Source: JBGTCY01 sp041748615 (GTDB taxonomy: Bacteria > Bacteroidota > Bacteroidia > Chitinophagales > CAIOSU01). From it: a DNA stretch of 10,840 nt. The position numbers were made by a program, and so were the translations under genes. The stretch's first letter is position 1. Every line of letters begins with the position of its first letter. Shown here in pieces: positions 1 through 7,246 of this stretch. The notes under the pieces are model-generated. The model saw nothing but the letters and a program-made list of their open reading frames with translations, did not search any database and was not told the origin of the DNA. The stretch spans positions 1-10,840 of the forward strand of contig JBGTCY010000237.1 in assembly GCA_041748615.1 (NCBI GenBank), in the 5' to 3' direction.

Positions 1-1305
1 GGCACGCCTTTGCAGGGAAGCGGAACGGCTGGCGCTGATATTTCAATTGAAGACGCATGGACCATCACGATGGGCGACCCTTCCATCAAGGTTGCTATTC
101 TTGACTCCGGAGTGGATACCACTCATGCTGAATTTGCAGGCAACCTGATGCCCGGCATTGACGCGACCGGAGGAGGAAGTAACGGATTTCCAAGTCTCAA
201 TTTCAGCAGTGACGCGCATGGCACCGCCTGTGCGGGGATTGTTGCTGCGAAAGCGAATAATGGATTTGGCGGAGCAGGAATCGCTCCCGAATGTAAAATC
301 ATTCCGGTAAAAATTTTCTACTACGTTGACAACGCGATGGGATTAAATTTTAATCCTCCTATCCCGTTTTCCACTTCGCAGTGGCTGGCGGATGGAATTC
401 ATTTTGCCTGGCAGGTTGCCGGTGCAGACGTCATGAGTAATTCATGGGCAGTGCCGGATATTTTATTTTCGATGCTGCAGGGACCGATTTCAATCGTGGA
501 AGATGCCATCAATGATGCGTTCCATTATGGGCGGGGCGGAAAAGGCGTTCCACAATTTTTTTCATCCGGGAATGATAATAGCGAATTACTTTGGCCCAGC
601 CGCTTGGAATCAACCATTGCCGTTACAGCTACCAGCATGTGTGATGAGCGCAAAAGTCCAACCTCTTGTGATGGAGAAAACTGGGGCGGAAACTATGGAA
701 ACATGCTGGACTTTGCGGCACCGGGAGTTAAAATCACCACTTCGGACATTTGGGGTTCAAAAGGATATGATGGTGGACACTATACCACAAGTTTCAACGG
801 CACTTCGGCTGCTTGTCCGGTAGCTGCCGGAATTGCCGCGCTCATGCTCTCTGTTCGCCCGGAACTCAACGCATGGGATGTGCGCTACCTGCTCGGAATT
901 TCCGCTGACAAAGTAGGAGGGTATGATTACAGCGGCACCAACTACGCGGGTTCATGGTCAAACGAATTGGGATTCGGCAGGTTGAATGCTTTTGCCGCGT
1001 TGCAGGCAACAGCCGTTTACACAAGTATAAATTCAGAATTAAAGGAAGTAAAAAACTGGTCGGTTTACCCAAATCCGGTGACTGATGGGATAATTCAGCT
1101 TGAATTGTCAATGTTAAAACCGGGAATGATAAATTATACGCTCTCTGATTTGAGCGGGAAAATTATTTTCCGGCAAAATGAAAAAATAACGGAAGGAAAT
1201 CATCATTTTCAAATAAAAGTAAATGCGCCATCAGGCATCTATTTACTGAAAGTCGCCACACAAAATGAAACTTACCAACGGAAACTTTTATTTTTGGACA
1301 ACTAA
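1..1305 (+). CDS. Subtilisin-like (S8) serine protease with T9SS type A sorting domain, 5'-truncated
   Basis: Secreted serine endopeptidase of the subtilase family; the substrate is unknown. The reading frame is open from base 1, so the signal peptide and any propeptide lie outside the window and the TTG at base 10 is not a true start. Counting from that TTG, the catalytic residues are Asp32 (AILDSGVD), His70 (DAHGTACAG) and Ser266 (FNGTSAACP), with the oxyanion Asn188 in SSGNDNS. All four are present, so it should be active. After Ser266 the usual His of PHVAG is Val (CPVAAG). Residues about 347-431 form a T9SS type A domain, starting with VYPNPVTDG and ending with a GIYLLKV strand and a short basic/hydrophobic tail, which directs outer-membrane export and surface attachment or release. 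The stop is one base before a possible small ORF that leads into the ABC genes, so it is probably the first visible gene of an operon. Confidence 0.93.
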   Translation, partial: GTPLQGSGTAGADISIEDAWTITMGDPSIKVAILDSGVDTTHAEFAGNLMPGIDATGGGSNGFPSLNFSSDAHGTACAGIVAAKANNGFGGAGIAPECKIIPVKIFYYVDNAMGLNFNPPIPFSTSQWLADGIHFAWQVAGADVMSNSWAVPDILFSMLQGPISIVEDAINDAFHYGRGGKGVPQFFSSGNDNSELLWPSRLESTIAVTATSMCDERKSPTSCDGENWGGNYGNMLDFAAPGVKITTSDIWGSKGYDGGHYTTSFNGTSAACPVAAGIAALMLSVRPELNAWDVRYLLGISADKVGGYDYSGTNYAGSWSNELGFGRLNAFAALQATAVYTSINSELKEVKNWSVYPNPVTDGIIQLELSMLKPGMINYTLSDLSGKIIFRQNEKITEGNHHFQIKVNAPSGIYLLKVATQNETYQRKLLFLDN

Positions 1306-1306
1306 G

Positions 1307-1414
1307 ATGCTTTACAAATTGCGCACCGTCTTCATTAAAACAAATCGTTCATCTGCCGTTCTCTCCTTTTCAGGAGATAATGCAGGATTGCAGCACATCT
1401 CTATCCCATCGTGA
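1307..1414 (+). CDS. Possible 35-aa small ORF coupling the protease to the ABC ATPase
   Basis: ATG at 1307 opens a 35-codon frame (starting MLYKLRTVFIK and ending LQHISIPS) that ends in TGA at 1412-1414. It fills the gap between the two neighbouring genes. It starts one base after the protease stop (TAAGATG), and its stop overlaps the GTG start of the ABC ATPase in a GTGA junction. Such junctions are typical of translational coupling. The product has a basic N-terminus and no clear membrane segment, cysteine or known motif, and I do not recognise it. It could be a leader whose translation feeds ribosomes to the GTG start, a genuine small protein, or a chance ORF. No strong Shine-Dalgarno is visible, so expression would depend on ribosomes ending at 1305. 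Confidence 0.35.
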   Translation: MLYKLRTVFIKTNRSSAVLSFSGDNAGLQHISIPS

Positions 1415-2052
1415 TTCTCCGACTTGAAAATTTATTGCCGTTCCCGCTGGAAGATCAGGACGTCTCCGTTTCACAAGTTTGGAAAAAAAACAAGGAGTTC
1501 AACTCCGGAAAATTCATGCGTCTTCAGGCCGCTTCCGGTAAAGGCAAGTCCACCCTCATCCATATTATTTATGGCAGACGGAAAGATTTCACGGGAAAAG
1601 TTTTTTTTGAAGGAACCGAAGTTGGAAACTTTTCGCCCTCAAAATGGGCGGAAGTTCGCCAGCAAAAGTTTTCAATCGTGTTCCAGGAGTTGATGTTATT
1701 TCCTGACCTCACCGGTTTTGAAAATATTTTTCTCAAACTCAAGCTCACCGGCTATTATGAAAAGGAAATAATTCCTGAAATGGCTGAACGGTTGGGTGCC
1801 GGCAGGTTGCTTCAAAAAAAATGCGGCATCATGTCTTTTGGCGAACGGCAGCGCATCGCGATTATTCGCGCGCTGATGCAGCCTTTTGAATGGTTGTTGC
1901 TGGATGAGCCTTTCAGTCACCTTGACCCCGGCAATTCAAAACTCGCGGCTGAACTGATTGCTGAGGAATGTAAAAAAAGAAACGCGGGAGCATTGATTAC
2001 CGCGCTGGAGCAGGATGATTTTTTTAATTATGATGAAACCGTTATCGTCTGA
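1411..2052 (+). CDS. ABC transporter ATP-binding protein, LolD/MacB-like
   Basis: Cytoplasmic ATPase subunit of an ABC transporter that pairs with the FtsX-like permease encoded next. At 213 residues it has the usual length of LolD-type subunits. Visible motifs are Walker A AASGKGKST (residues 40-48), Q-loop Gln92 (IVFQELMLF), signature MSFGERQRIA (141-150) in place of LSGGQ, and Walker B WLLLDEP with Asp165-Glu166 followed by the D-loop SHLD. Two features are odd. The first Walker A glycine is Ala40, and the H-loop histidine expected after the last strand is absent (ITALEQDD, about 196-203). Lys46, Ser47 and Glu166 are intact, so ATP binding and hydrolysis remain possible. From memory, related Bacteroidota proteins also have Ala at the first position, but I could not check this. 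The GTG start is chosen because an in-frame TAA lies at 1378-1380 and the N-terminus ILRLENL fits the family. Confidence 0.9.
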   Translation: MILRLENLLPFPLEDQDVSVSQVWKKNKEFNSGKFMRLQAASGKGKSTLIHIIYGRRKDFTGKVFFEGTEVGNFSPSKWAEVRQQKFSIVFQELMLFPDLTGFENIFLKLKLTGYYEKEIIPEMAERLGAGRLLQKKCGIMSFGERQRIAIIRALMQPFEWLLLDEPFSHLDPGNSKLAAELIAEECKKRNAGALITALEQDDFFNYDETVIV

Positions 2053-3225
2053 ATGAACAGGTTGCTTTGGAAAATATTATTGAGCAAGCAAGGCAAATGG
2101 CAGTTTTTCATTGCCGGTACCGGACTTTGCGCGGGACTGCTCATCATGTTGTTGTCGGTTCAGCTTTATGGCGATTTGCAACAGGTGTTAAAAACACAAC
2201 AATCGCGGGAAGATGAACCTGCCTATTTGCTGATTAATAAAGAAGTTTCGCTGCTGAACACTTTTGACAAAACCATTTCCGGATTCAAAACGGAGGAAAT
2301 CGAAGATTTTAATAAGCAGAAATTCATTTTGGATATAGGGGAATTTCAAACCAATCGTTTTGGGATTTCGGCTGACCTCACCATGCAAATCGGTTTCAGC
2401 ACTGATTTGTTTTTCGAATCGGTTCCAAATGAATTTATAGATAATGTGCCAGATGAATTTATCTGGGAAGCGGAAAAGAAATTCATTCCCGTGATTGTCT
2501 CTACCGAGTTTCTGAACCTTTACAACTTCGGCTATGCGATGACTCAGGGATTGCCGCAGTTGCCCAAAGCCGCCATTCAGATGATACCGTTTGATGTGAC
2601 GCTTTCCGGAAAAGGAAAAAAACAAAAGTTTTCCGCGCGGGTGGTGGCATTCAGCGAACGCATTCCTTCCGTTCTTGTTCCTTGGGAATTTATGAATTGG
2701 GCAAATGCTGAATTTGCCGATGGCACAAAAGCCCCATCTAGGTTAATTATTAAAGTGAGTGACCCGGGTGATGAACAACTGAAAAATTATCTGGCGGAGA
2801 AAAAGTTTATCACCAACACGGAACGCATGGGTGTTCAGAAAGCGGGGGCGGTATTGAAAATGTTTGTAACGATTGCGGCAACTATCGGGTTACTGTTTGT
2901 CGGACTTTCCTTTGTGATTTTCTTAATCAATTTTCAATTAATCCTTTCGCGCGCCCAACAGGAAATTGACATGCTTTTATTACTCGGATACACACGGCAG
3001 TCCATCAGCAGATTGCTCAACTTTCAATTTGTGATGGTTTTGATTTTGGTTGCAATCATTGCCTGGTTGGCGCATCTGATGGCAGTTAATAAAGTTCATG
3101 GTTTCTTTGCCGAGAATGGGTTCATCCTTCAAAGCGAGCATCTTATCCCCTTCATTGCAGGGATTTCACTTTTAGCGTTGATGCTTGTGGTCAATGTGGT
3201 CGTGATGCGTTTTTCCGTACGCTGA
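2053..3225 (+). CDS. ABC transporter permease, FtsX/LolC-like
   Basis: Inner-membrane permease of the ABC transporter. The topology is that of FtsX/MacB/LolC proteins: one N-terminal membrane segment (about residues 17-38), a large periplasmic domain (about 40-268), then three membrane segments (about 270-293, 324-346 and 363-386). The cytoplasmic loop between TM2 and TM3 carries QEIDMLLLLGYTRQSI (about 303-318), the typical FtsX-family coupling segment. The start codon follows the ATPase stop with no gap (TGAATG), so the two are almost certainly co-translated. Relatives work by mechanotransmission, either extracting lipoproteins or driving periplasmic partners, rather than carrying solutes through a channel. 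Which of these applies here is unknown. Only one permease gene is present, so a homodimer or a partner encoded elsewhere is expected. Confidence 0.9.
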   Translation: MNRLLWKILLSKQGKWQFFIAGTGLCAGLLIMLLSVQLYGDLQQVLKTQQSREDEPAYLLINKEVSLLNTFDKTISGFKTEEIEDFNKQKFILDIGEFQTNRFGISADLTMQIGFSTDLFFESVPNEFIDNVPDEFIWEAEKKFIPVIVSTEFLNLYNFGYAMTQGLPQLPKAAIQMIPFDVTLSGKGKKQKFSARVVAFSERIPSVLVPWEFMNWANAEFADGTKAPSRLIIKVSDPGDEQLKNYLAEKKFITNTERMGVQKAGAVLKMFVTIAATIGLLFVGLSFVIFLINFQLILSRAQQEIDMLLLLGYTRQSISRLLNFQFVMVLILVAIIAWLAHLMAVNKVHGFFAENGFILQSEHLIPFIAGISLLALMLVVNVVVMRFSVR

Positions 3226-3228
3226 AAA

Positions 3229-3384
3229 CTACTCTGTGGAGGAATTCAATTCTATTTTCCGGGAGGCGCTTTCTTTATTCAATGTCGCCTCTTCAGACAT
3301 TTTATTGGTCAGAAAAACAAATCCCAAAAGCAGGATGCAAAGAATCAGAAAAACATAATTAATCGTGTCATTTTGTTTCATCAT
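3229..3384 (-). CDS. Small single-pass membrane protein, 51 aa
   Basis: Reading the minus strand, ATG at 3384-3382 (a second ATG follows at once) opens 51 codons ending in TAG at 3231-3229. The product has a short polar N-terminus (MMKQNDTIN), one hydrophobic segment at about residues 10-26 (YVFLILCILLLGFVFLT), and a charged Ser/Glu/Lys-rich tail of about 25 residues. This arrangement of a membrane anchor plus a polar tail is far from random and supports a real gene. It is convergent with the permease gene, with three bases between the stops and no room for a terminator. No strong Shine-Dalgarno is seen; the leader is A/T-rich. A TTAGTTTG (3415-3408, one mismatch to TAnnTTTG) lies upstream, but I find no TTG at proper spacing. 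I do not recognise the family. Confidence 0.5.
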   Translation of the reverse strand: MMKQNDTINYVFLILCILLLGFVFLTNKMSEEATLNKESASRKIELNSSTE

Positions 3385-3631
3385 CGGAAATTTTATCGCT
3401 TGGTTAACAAACTAATAACGTGCCACAACTCTTAAATAATATTTAAATTACCTCCGCTTAATGTTAATATCAAGTAATTCTTGGAAAAGAAATCAACAAT
3501 GATAATAATATGGGCTTCTTTTTAGTTCGATCTGATTAACAATCAAACATCTCTTTTGCTTTTTTTATCTCTATTGAGCGATTAAAAATTTTATTTAAAA
3601 AGAATTAAAATGAAAGCGAAAGGTTAGAAAC
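3385..3631. other. A/T-rich intergenic region between divergent genes
   Basis: This spacer separates the minus-strand small membrane protein gene from the plus-strand glycosyltransferase gene, so it should hold both promoters. I see no exact TTG / TAnnTTTG pair in either direction. Just before the glycosyltransferase there is a five-codon minicistron (ATG at 3610, TAG at 3625-3627). A modest Shine-Dalgarno (AAAGG at 3619-3623) lies eight bases before the ATG at 3632. Confidence 0.4.
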
Positions 3632-4879
3632 ATGCACGCTTACTTCCAAAAAAATCTTTTTCAGCCCATCCAAATTCAAGCACCCCCGGAAAAAAATACT
3701 GGAATGATACTCGTCATACCGTGCTTTGACGAACCGGACATTGTCCTGACATTACAATCGCTGCATCATAATGAACCTATAAATGGAAAAGTAGAAGTGA
3801 TTATCGTCATCAATGCAGCGGAAGGTGCTCCGCTTGATGTACTCAGACAAAATGAAAAATCTGTCCGCGAAATTGAAGAGTGGCTCGGCAGAAACTCTTT
3901 GTTCTATAAAGTGTTTATTCTGAGAATAGAAAATTTACCTTCAAAACATGCCGGTGTGGGGTTGGCAAGGAAAATCGGCATGGATGAAGCGGCATGGCGT
4001 TTTATTCAGGCCTGTAACCCAAACGGCATCATTGTTTGTTTAGATGCGGATTGTACTGTCGCGCCCGATTATCTTGCATCAATTGAGCATTATTTTTTTC
4101 AATATCCAAAAACAAAAGCGGCTTCCATTTATTTTGAACACCAATTGGATGAAAAAATGGAACCTGCAATGCGAAATGGGATTATTCAATATGAGTTGCA
4201 CTTGAGATATTACCGGCAGGCTTTGAAATATGCAGGTTATCCTTCTCATTATCACACCATCGGTTCATCAATGTGCGTGCGTTATGATGTTTATCTGAAT
4301 GCGGGCGGAATGAACAGACGCAAAGCAGGGGAGGATTTTTATTTCCTGCACAAAATCATGCCGCTTGGCAATTTTGGAGAAATCAATTCAACTACCGTTT
4401 ATCCTTTGCCCCGTATTTCGGAGCGCGTACCTTTCGGCACTGGCAGGGCAATGAAAGAATGGATGAAAAATCCGGCAGCGGAAAGACATACTTACGCTCC
4501 TCAAATATTTGAAGACCTGAAATTTTTTCTTAATCACGCGCCAAATTTTTATCAAACACCGGAGACTGACATTGAGAAACTGATTGGGAAAATGCCTGTA
4601 TCCGTTCCATCTTTTTTGCAAGAAATGGATTTTAAAAAACGATTGAAGGAAATGAATGCAAACACTTCCCGAGCGGATACCTTTATGCAACGATTCTACA
4701 GATTGTTTGACGGATTTACCATTTTGAAAATGGTACATTCTTTTCGTGATAATCATTACGCAAACATTACTGTGACGAAAGCCGCAAAAATTCTTTTGGA
4801 AAAGATGCAAATAAAAACCCTCCCCAATGATGCGGAGGGTTTATTGCGGATTTTCAGAATGCTGGATAAATCAGCTTGA
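3632..4879 (+). CDS. Glycosyltransferase, GT-A fold, family 2-like
   Basis: Predicted cytoplasmic nucleotide-sugar-dependent glycosyltransferase of 415 residues; donor and acceptor are unknown. The N-terminal nucleotide-binding core begins at about residue 25 with MILVIPCFDEPDIV, a typical GT2 opening. The metal-binding DxD motif is Asp138-Ala-Asp140 in IIVCLDADCTV. An acceptor-side segment around 210-240 contains GSSMCVRYDVY and GEDFYFLHK, with Glu234-Asp235 as the likely ED motif carrying the catalytic base. I see no transmembrane helix and no QxxRW motif, so a processive synthase is unlikely. The C-terminal third is mixed helical and unassigned. The gene stands alone. Its last codons overlap, on the opposite strand, an apparent terminator of the THX gene. 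Confidence 0.82.
   Translation: MHAYFQKNLFQPIQIQAPPEKNTGMILVIPCFDEPDIVLTLQSLHHNEPINGKVEVIIVINAAEGAPLDVLRQNEKSVREIEEWLGRNSLFYKVFILRIENLPSKHAGVGLARKIGMDEAAWRFIQACNPNGIIVCLDADCTVAPDYLASIEHYFFQYPKTKAASIYFEHQLDEKMEPAMRNGIIQYELHLRYYRQALKYAGYPSHYHTIGSSMCVRYDVYLNAGGMNRRKAGEDFYFLHKIMPLGNFGEINSTTVYPLPRISERVPFGTGRAMKEWMKNPAAERHTYAPQIFEDLKFFLNHAPNFYQTPETDIEKLIGKMPVSVPSFLQEMDFKKRLKEMNANTSRADTFMQRFYRLFDGFTILKMVHSFRDNHYANITVTKAAKILLEKMQIKTLPNDAEGLLRIFRMLDKSA
4809..4842 (-). terminator. Intrinsic terminator of the THX gene, inside the glycosyltransferase 3' end
   Basis: A perfect 9-bp stem pairs AAACCCTCC (4815-4823) with GGAGGGTTT (4834-4842) around a 10-base loop. Read on the minus strand it ends in GGGTTTTTATTTG, a good U-tract. 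It lies 48 bases past the THX stop. On the plus strand the following tract (TTTATTG) is weaker and would cut the glycosyltransferase mRNA before its stop codon. Minus-strand function is therefore the better reading. Confidence 0.7.
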
Positions 4880-4890
4880 CGCTGAGAGCA

Positions 4891-5094
4891 TCAATCCTGT
4901 GTTTCTTCCTCTTTCTTCTTTTTTTTCGGTGCCGCTTTTTTCTTTGGCGCTTCAGCGACTTCAGCAGGAGCCGTTACTGTTTTCGGCTTAGATGGCGCGA
5001 CAACCGTTTTCTTTTTCGGCTCATGCGGACGACTTTTTCCAAAAGAACCTTTGAAGATTTTTCCTTTTTTTGACCTTTTATCTCCTCTACCCAT
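4891..5094 (-). CDS. 30S ribosomal protein THX
   Basis: Small basic ribosomal protein that binds the head of the 30S subunit. The first 26 residues (MGRGDKRSKKGKIFKGSFGK, then SRPHEP) match the THX pattern MGxGDxxxxxGKIxxGxxGxxRP. After residue 27 comes a low-complexity tail rich in Lys, Ala, Pro and Val, ending KKKKKEEETQD. Thermus THX is much shorter, and I recall Bacteroidota versions with Lys/Ala-rich extensions. The total is 67 residues. A weak promoter candidate is TTG (5160-5158) then, after 20 bases, TAATTGTT (5137-5130), which has two mismatches to the -7 consensus. The gene is monocistronic and convergent with the glycosyltransferase gene, with 11 bases between the stops. Codon bias for Lys may make the plus strand here look falsely coding. 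Confidence 0.88.
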   Translation of the reverse strand: MGRGDKRSKKGKIFKGSFGKSRPHEPKKKTVVAPSKPKTVTAPAEVAEAPKKKAAPKKKKKEEETQD

Positions 5095-5192
5095 AAGTTT
5101 AAATTATTTGAGCGGCTAAGTTATGAAAAAACAATTATCCTTTGTAAGTGAAGTTATCAAAATATCATCCGCAATTTGAAGCCTGCTTTAGC

Positions 5193-5220
5193 AGATATTA
5201 GACTTTAGATATTAGATGTA
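5193..5220. repeat. Period-7 tandem repeat, copy 1
   Basis: Four in-phase heptamers: AGATATT, AGACTTT, AGATATT, AGATGTA. Bases 5192-5210 (CAGATATTAGACTTTAGAT) recur exactly at 7280-7298 on the other side of the 638-residue secreted protein gene. No function is evident. Confidence 0.7.
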
Positions 5221-5228
5221 ATCAGGGG

Positions 5229-5249
5229 ATTCCGGCATAAAGCCGGAAT
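5229..5249. repeat. Short palindromic REP-like element
   Basis: ATTCCGGC (5229-5236) pairs with GCCGGAAT (5242-5249) around a five-base loop. The surrounding words GGGATTCCGGC and GCCGGAATGACA resemble a palindrome that I recall as dispersed in many bacterial genomes. It lies 33 bases downstream of the minus-strand secreted protein gene. It lacks a U-tract on either strand, so it is not a canonical terminator, though it could stabilise the mRNA 3' end. Confidence 0.55.
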
Positions 5250-5281
5250 GACAATTGTGCAAAATTCAAAAACCCGACAAA

Positions 5282-7198
5282 TCATTGCTTCACCACTCGT
5301 TCCTGAATTAAAACTTCATTGCCATCTCTGACCATTAAAATATAGACGCCCGGATTGAGCGGCTGAGTGGAGAAGAAAAACTTGTTGCGCCCGTCTTTGG
5401 TGCTGTCGCGCAGCAAGGTCTTCACTAATTTCCCCTGGAGGTCAAAGAGTGAAAATTCAAGAAAACGGGCGTTGCCAAGTTCGAATTCAATCGTGAAAAA
5501 ATCTTCTGTTGGATTGGGATATGTTTTTGACCTTGAAGTTTGAATCGGCTTTACGGAAACCGGAGGTTGCGCTGAAGTATCAGGGCTTTCAATAGCGGCA
5601 ATCCAGGTGCTGTGCGTACGAATAGCGCCAATGCCGCTGCCGATGCGCAGACCATAAAATCCGGCAGCCCAGACTTTTCCCGGCTCATTATATTTACGTT
5701 GTGAACCTGAATAATCGCCCCAGCGCTGACGCAATCCAAATAATGTTGAAACATAATCTTCTCCGGTTTTGAGCGTCACCCGCTCGGAGTAACCGCTTTT
5801 GCTGTCATAAAAAACAACTGAAAATCCCGGGAAAGAGTCTAATGAAGTATGGTTAAAAGTGATGAGCGCCTCATCGTCACCCGGATATTTTCCGGTGTAA
5901 GCAATATTGGGATAGCCAAAGTCAAGATGCGGCTCACCGATAATCGCACCCTTGACAATTTTAGCTCCGCTGACATCTTCAATGAAGCCGTGATAAACAG
6001 CGGCTCGCAGCGTATCAAGGTTAACTGAGTTTTGAACGAAGTGAATTTGATTGTCTTCAATATATCCCGAAAGCACGCGCGAATCATTAGTCATCAGAAT
6101 GCGGTTAAACCCTTGTTGCCCGTCAGGCGCAAGTCCATACGGCACATCGGAAATCCGAACATCCATTTTCAATCGGGTTGCGAGGTGCGTCAACCGGTTG
6201 GTGATTTCTAAAATAAAAAAAGTATCATTCTCAACATCAAAATTCCGGTTCGATAATAAATACATTCTCGGAGTGGTGGTCGTTGAGCCTCCCTGAATCG
6301 GACACAAGTTACGAATCGGTCGGTTGTTGTAAAAAATGCTGTCATAAAATATTTTTTGAAGTGGTTGTCCGCTGTAGCCGCTTTGTTTATTAATTTGCCA
6401 AATGACACTTTGCTGAAACAAAAACTTCCAACTGTCGGGGGTATTTACAGTGTCATTGACCAACCAATTGATGGTGATGAACAACTCCTCGTCAGTAAGT
6501 GCGACAATCGGATAGTCAGACCACACACCGCTGCTCAGCGGATTGCCCGGCAGTTCATACAGATGCCAGGCATCCATCGGATGATTGGTAGTGGAAAAAG
6601 CCGCTACGATATGACTGGTTGAATCTGTATTTCCGCTCAGGCAGATGATGATGAACTTATCTTGCTTGGGGTCATACAACACGCGCGGGTCATATTTATT
6701 AGCCGGCAAATTGAGCGTATCAAAAAACGCTTCCAGTGACATAGTCAGCAATAATGAGTCATCATCAGTATCATAAAAAATGATGTTTGAGTTGGCAACG
6801 GAAATCAGTTTTCCGTCATTTGAAATAGCGACATGATTATCCGGAGGAACGGAGCCGTCAAACAAATTTCCCTGAAAGCCTGTAAGCACTATCGGGTGAG
6901 CCGCATCACCCAAAGTCGCAGTTCCGGGAGTTTTACGGGTGCCGTTGCGATAGGGGAGTTGCTCTTTTTGGCGGAGCAAAAATGAACGATAGGAGTTTCC
7001 TCCGGGGGTCGGCATTTCCATGTGTTGCAAGGCAGGCTTGTAATCATCTTTGATTAGGCGCGGCTGCAATAAAGCCGAAGGAGCCGAAGTCAGAATTGGA
7101 GATTTGGAATAGGTGAAATTGTCTTGAGAAAAAAGTTCTGCCCTGATTCCAATATTTAAAAAAGCGAGTATTATTAAAACAACCGTTATTTTTTTCAT
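5282..7198 (-). CDS. Secreted protein with T9SS type A sorting domain, 638 aa, function unknown
   Basis: Exported through the Sec system and then T9SS. Residues 1-20 are a clear signal peptide (MKK, then a hydrophobic run to about Ala20). Residues about 101-350 are beta-rich, with motifs such as GSVPPDNHVAISNDGKLIS, DPRVLYDPKQDKFI (170-183) and WSDYPIVALTDEELFITIN. They resemble propeller-like repeats of secreted Bacteroidota proteins; no catalytic motif is recognisable. Residues 558-638 form the sorting domain, beginning KTYPNPTEDFFTIEF and ending with GVYILMVRDG and a basic tail (RVVKQ). The ATG at 7198 is preferred because it places the signal peptide correctly. The leader is A-rich without a Shine-Dalgarno, and a promoter match lies about 50 bases upstream. 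The gene is monocistronic. An adhesin or a substrate-binding role is conceivable but not shown. Confidence 0.85.
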   Translation of the reverse strand: MKKITVVLIILAFLNIGIRAELFSQDNFTYSKSPILTSAPSALLQPRLIKDDYKPALQHMEMPTPGGNSYRSFLLRQKEQLPYRNGTRKTPGTATLGDAAHPIVLTGFQGNLFDGSVPPDNHVAISNDGKLISVANSNIIFYDTDDDSLLLTMSLEAFFDTLNLPANKYDPRVLYDPKQDKFIIICLSGNTDSTSHIVAAFSTTNHPMDAWHLYELPGNPLSSGVWSDYPIVALTDEELFITINWLVNDTVNTPDSWKFLFQQSVIWQINKQSGYSGQPLQKIFYDSIFYNNRPIRNLCPIQGGSTTTTPRMYLLSNRNFDVENDTFFILEITNRLTHLATRLKMDVRISDVPYGLAPDGQQGFNRILMTNDSRVLSGYIEDNQIHFVQNSVNLDTLRAAVYHGFIEDVSGAKIVKGAIIGEPHLDFGYPNIAYTGKYPGDDEALITFNHTSLDSFPGFSVVFYDSKSGYSERVTLKTGEDYVSTLFGLRQRWGDYSGSQRKYNEPGKVWAAGFYGLRIGSGIGAIRTHSTWIAAIESPDTSAQPPVSVKPIQTSRSKTYPNPTEDFFTIEFELGNARFLEFSLFDLQGKLVKTLLRDSTKDGRNKFFFSTQPLNPGVYILMVRDGNEVLIQERVVKQ

Positions 7199-7246
7199 TT
7201 AAAAAAGGTCATGTTTTTAATGAACAAATCCAGAAAGTAATGTTGT

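Noticed and set aside
1380..1427. ATG at 1380 with a good AGGAG four bases upstream as the ABC ATPase start
   Set aside because: It is in a different frame from the ATPase and stops after 15 codons; the GTG at 1411 gives the family-like N-terminus.
4876..5073. Plus-strand ORF of 65 codons rich in Phe, Arg and Leu
   Set aside because: It is the antisense of the Lys-rich THX gene, whose AAA/AAG codons read as TTT/CTT on the other strand.
5130..5160. TTG-N20-TAATTGTT as a firm THX promoter
   Set aside because: The -7 element has two mismatches to TAnnTTTG; kept only as a weak remark under THX.
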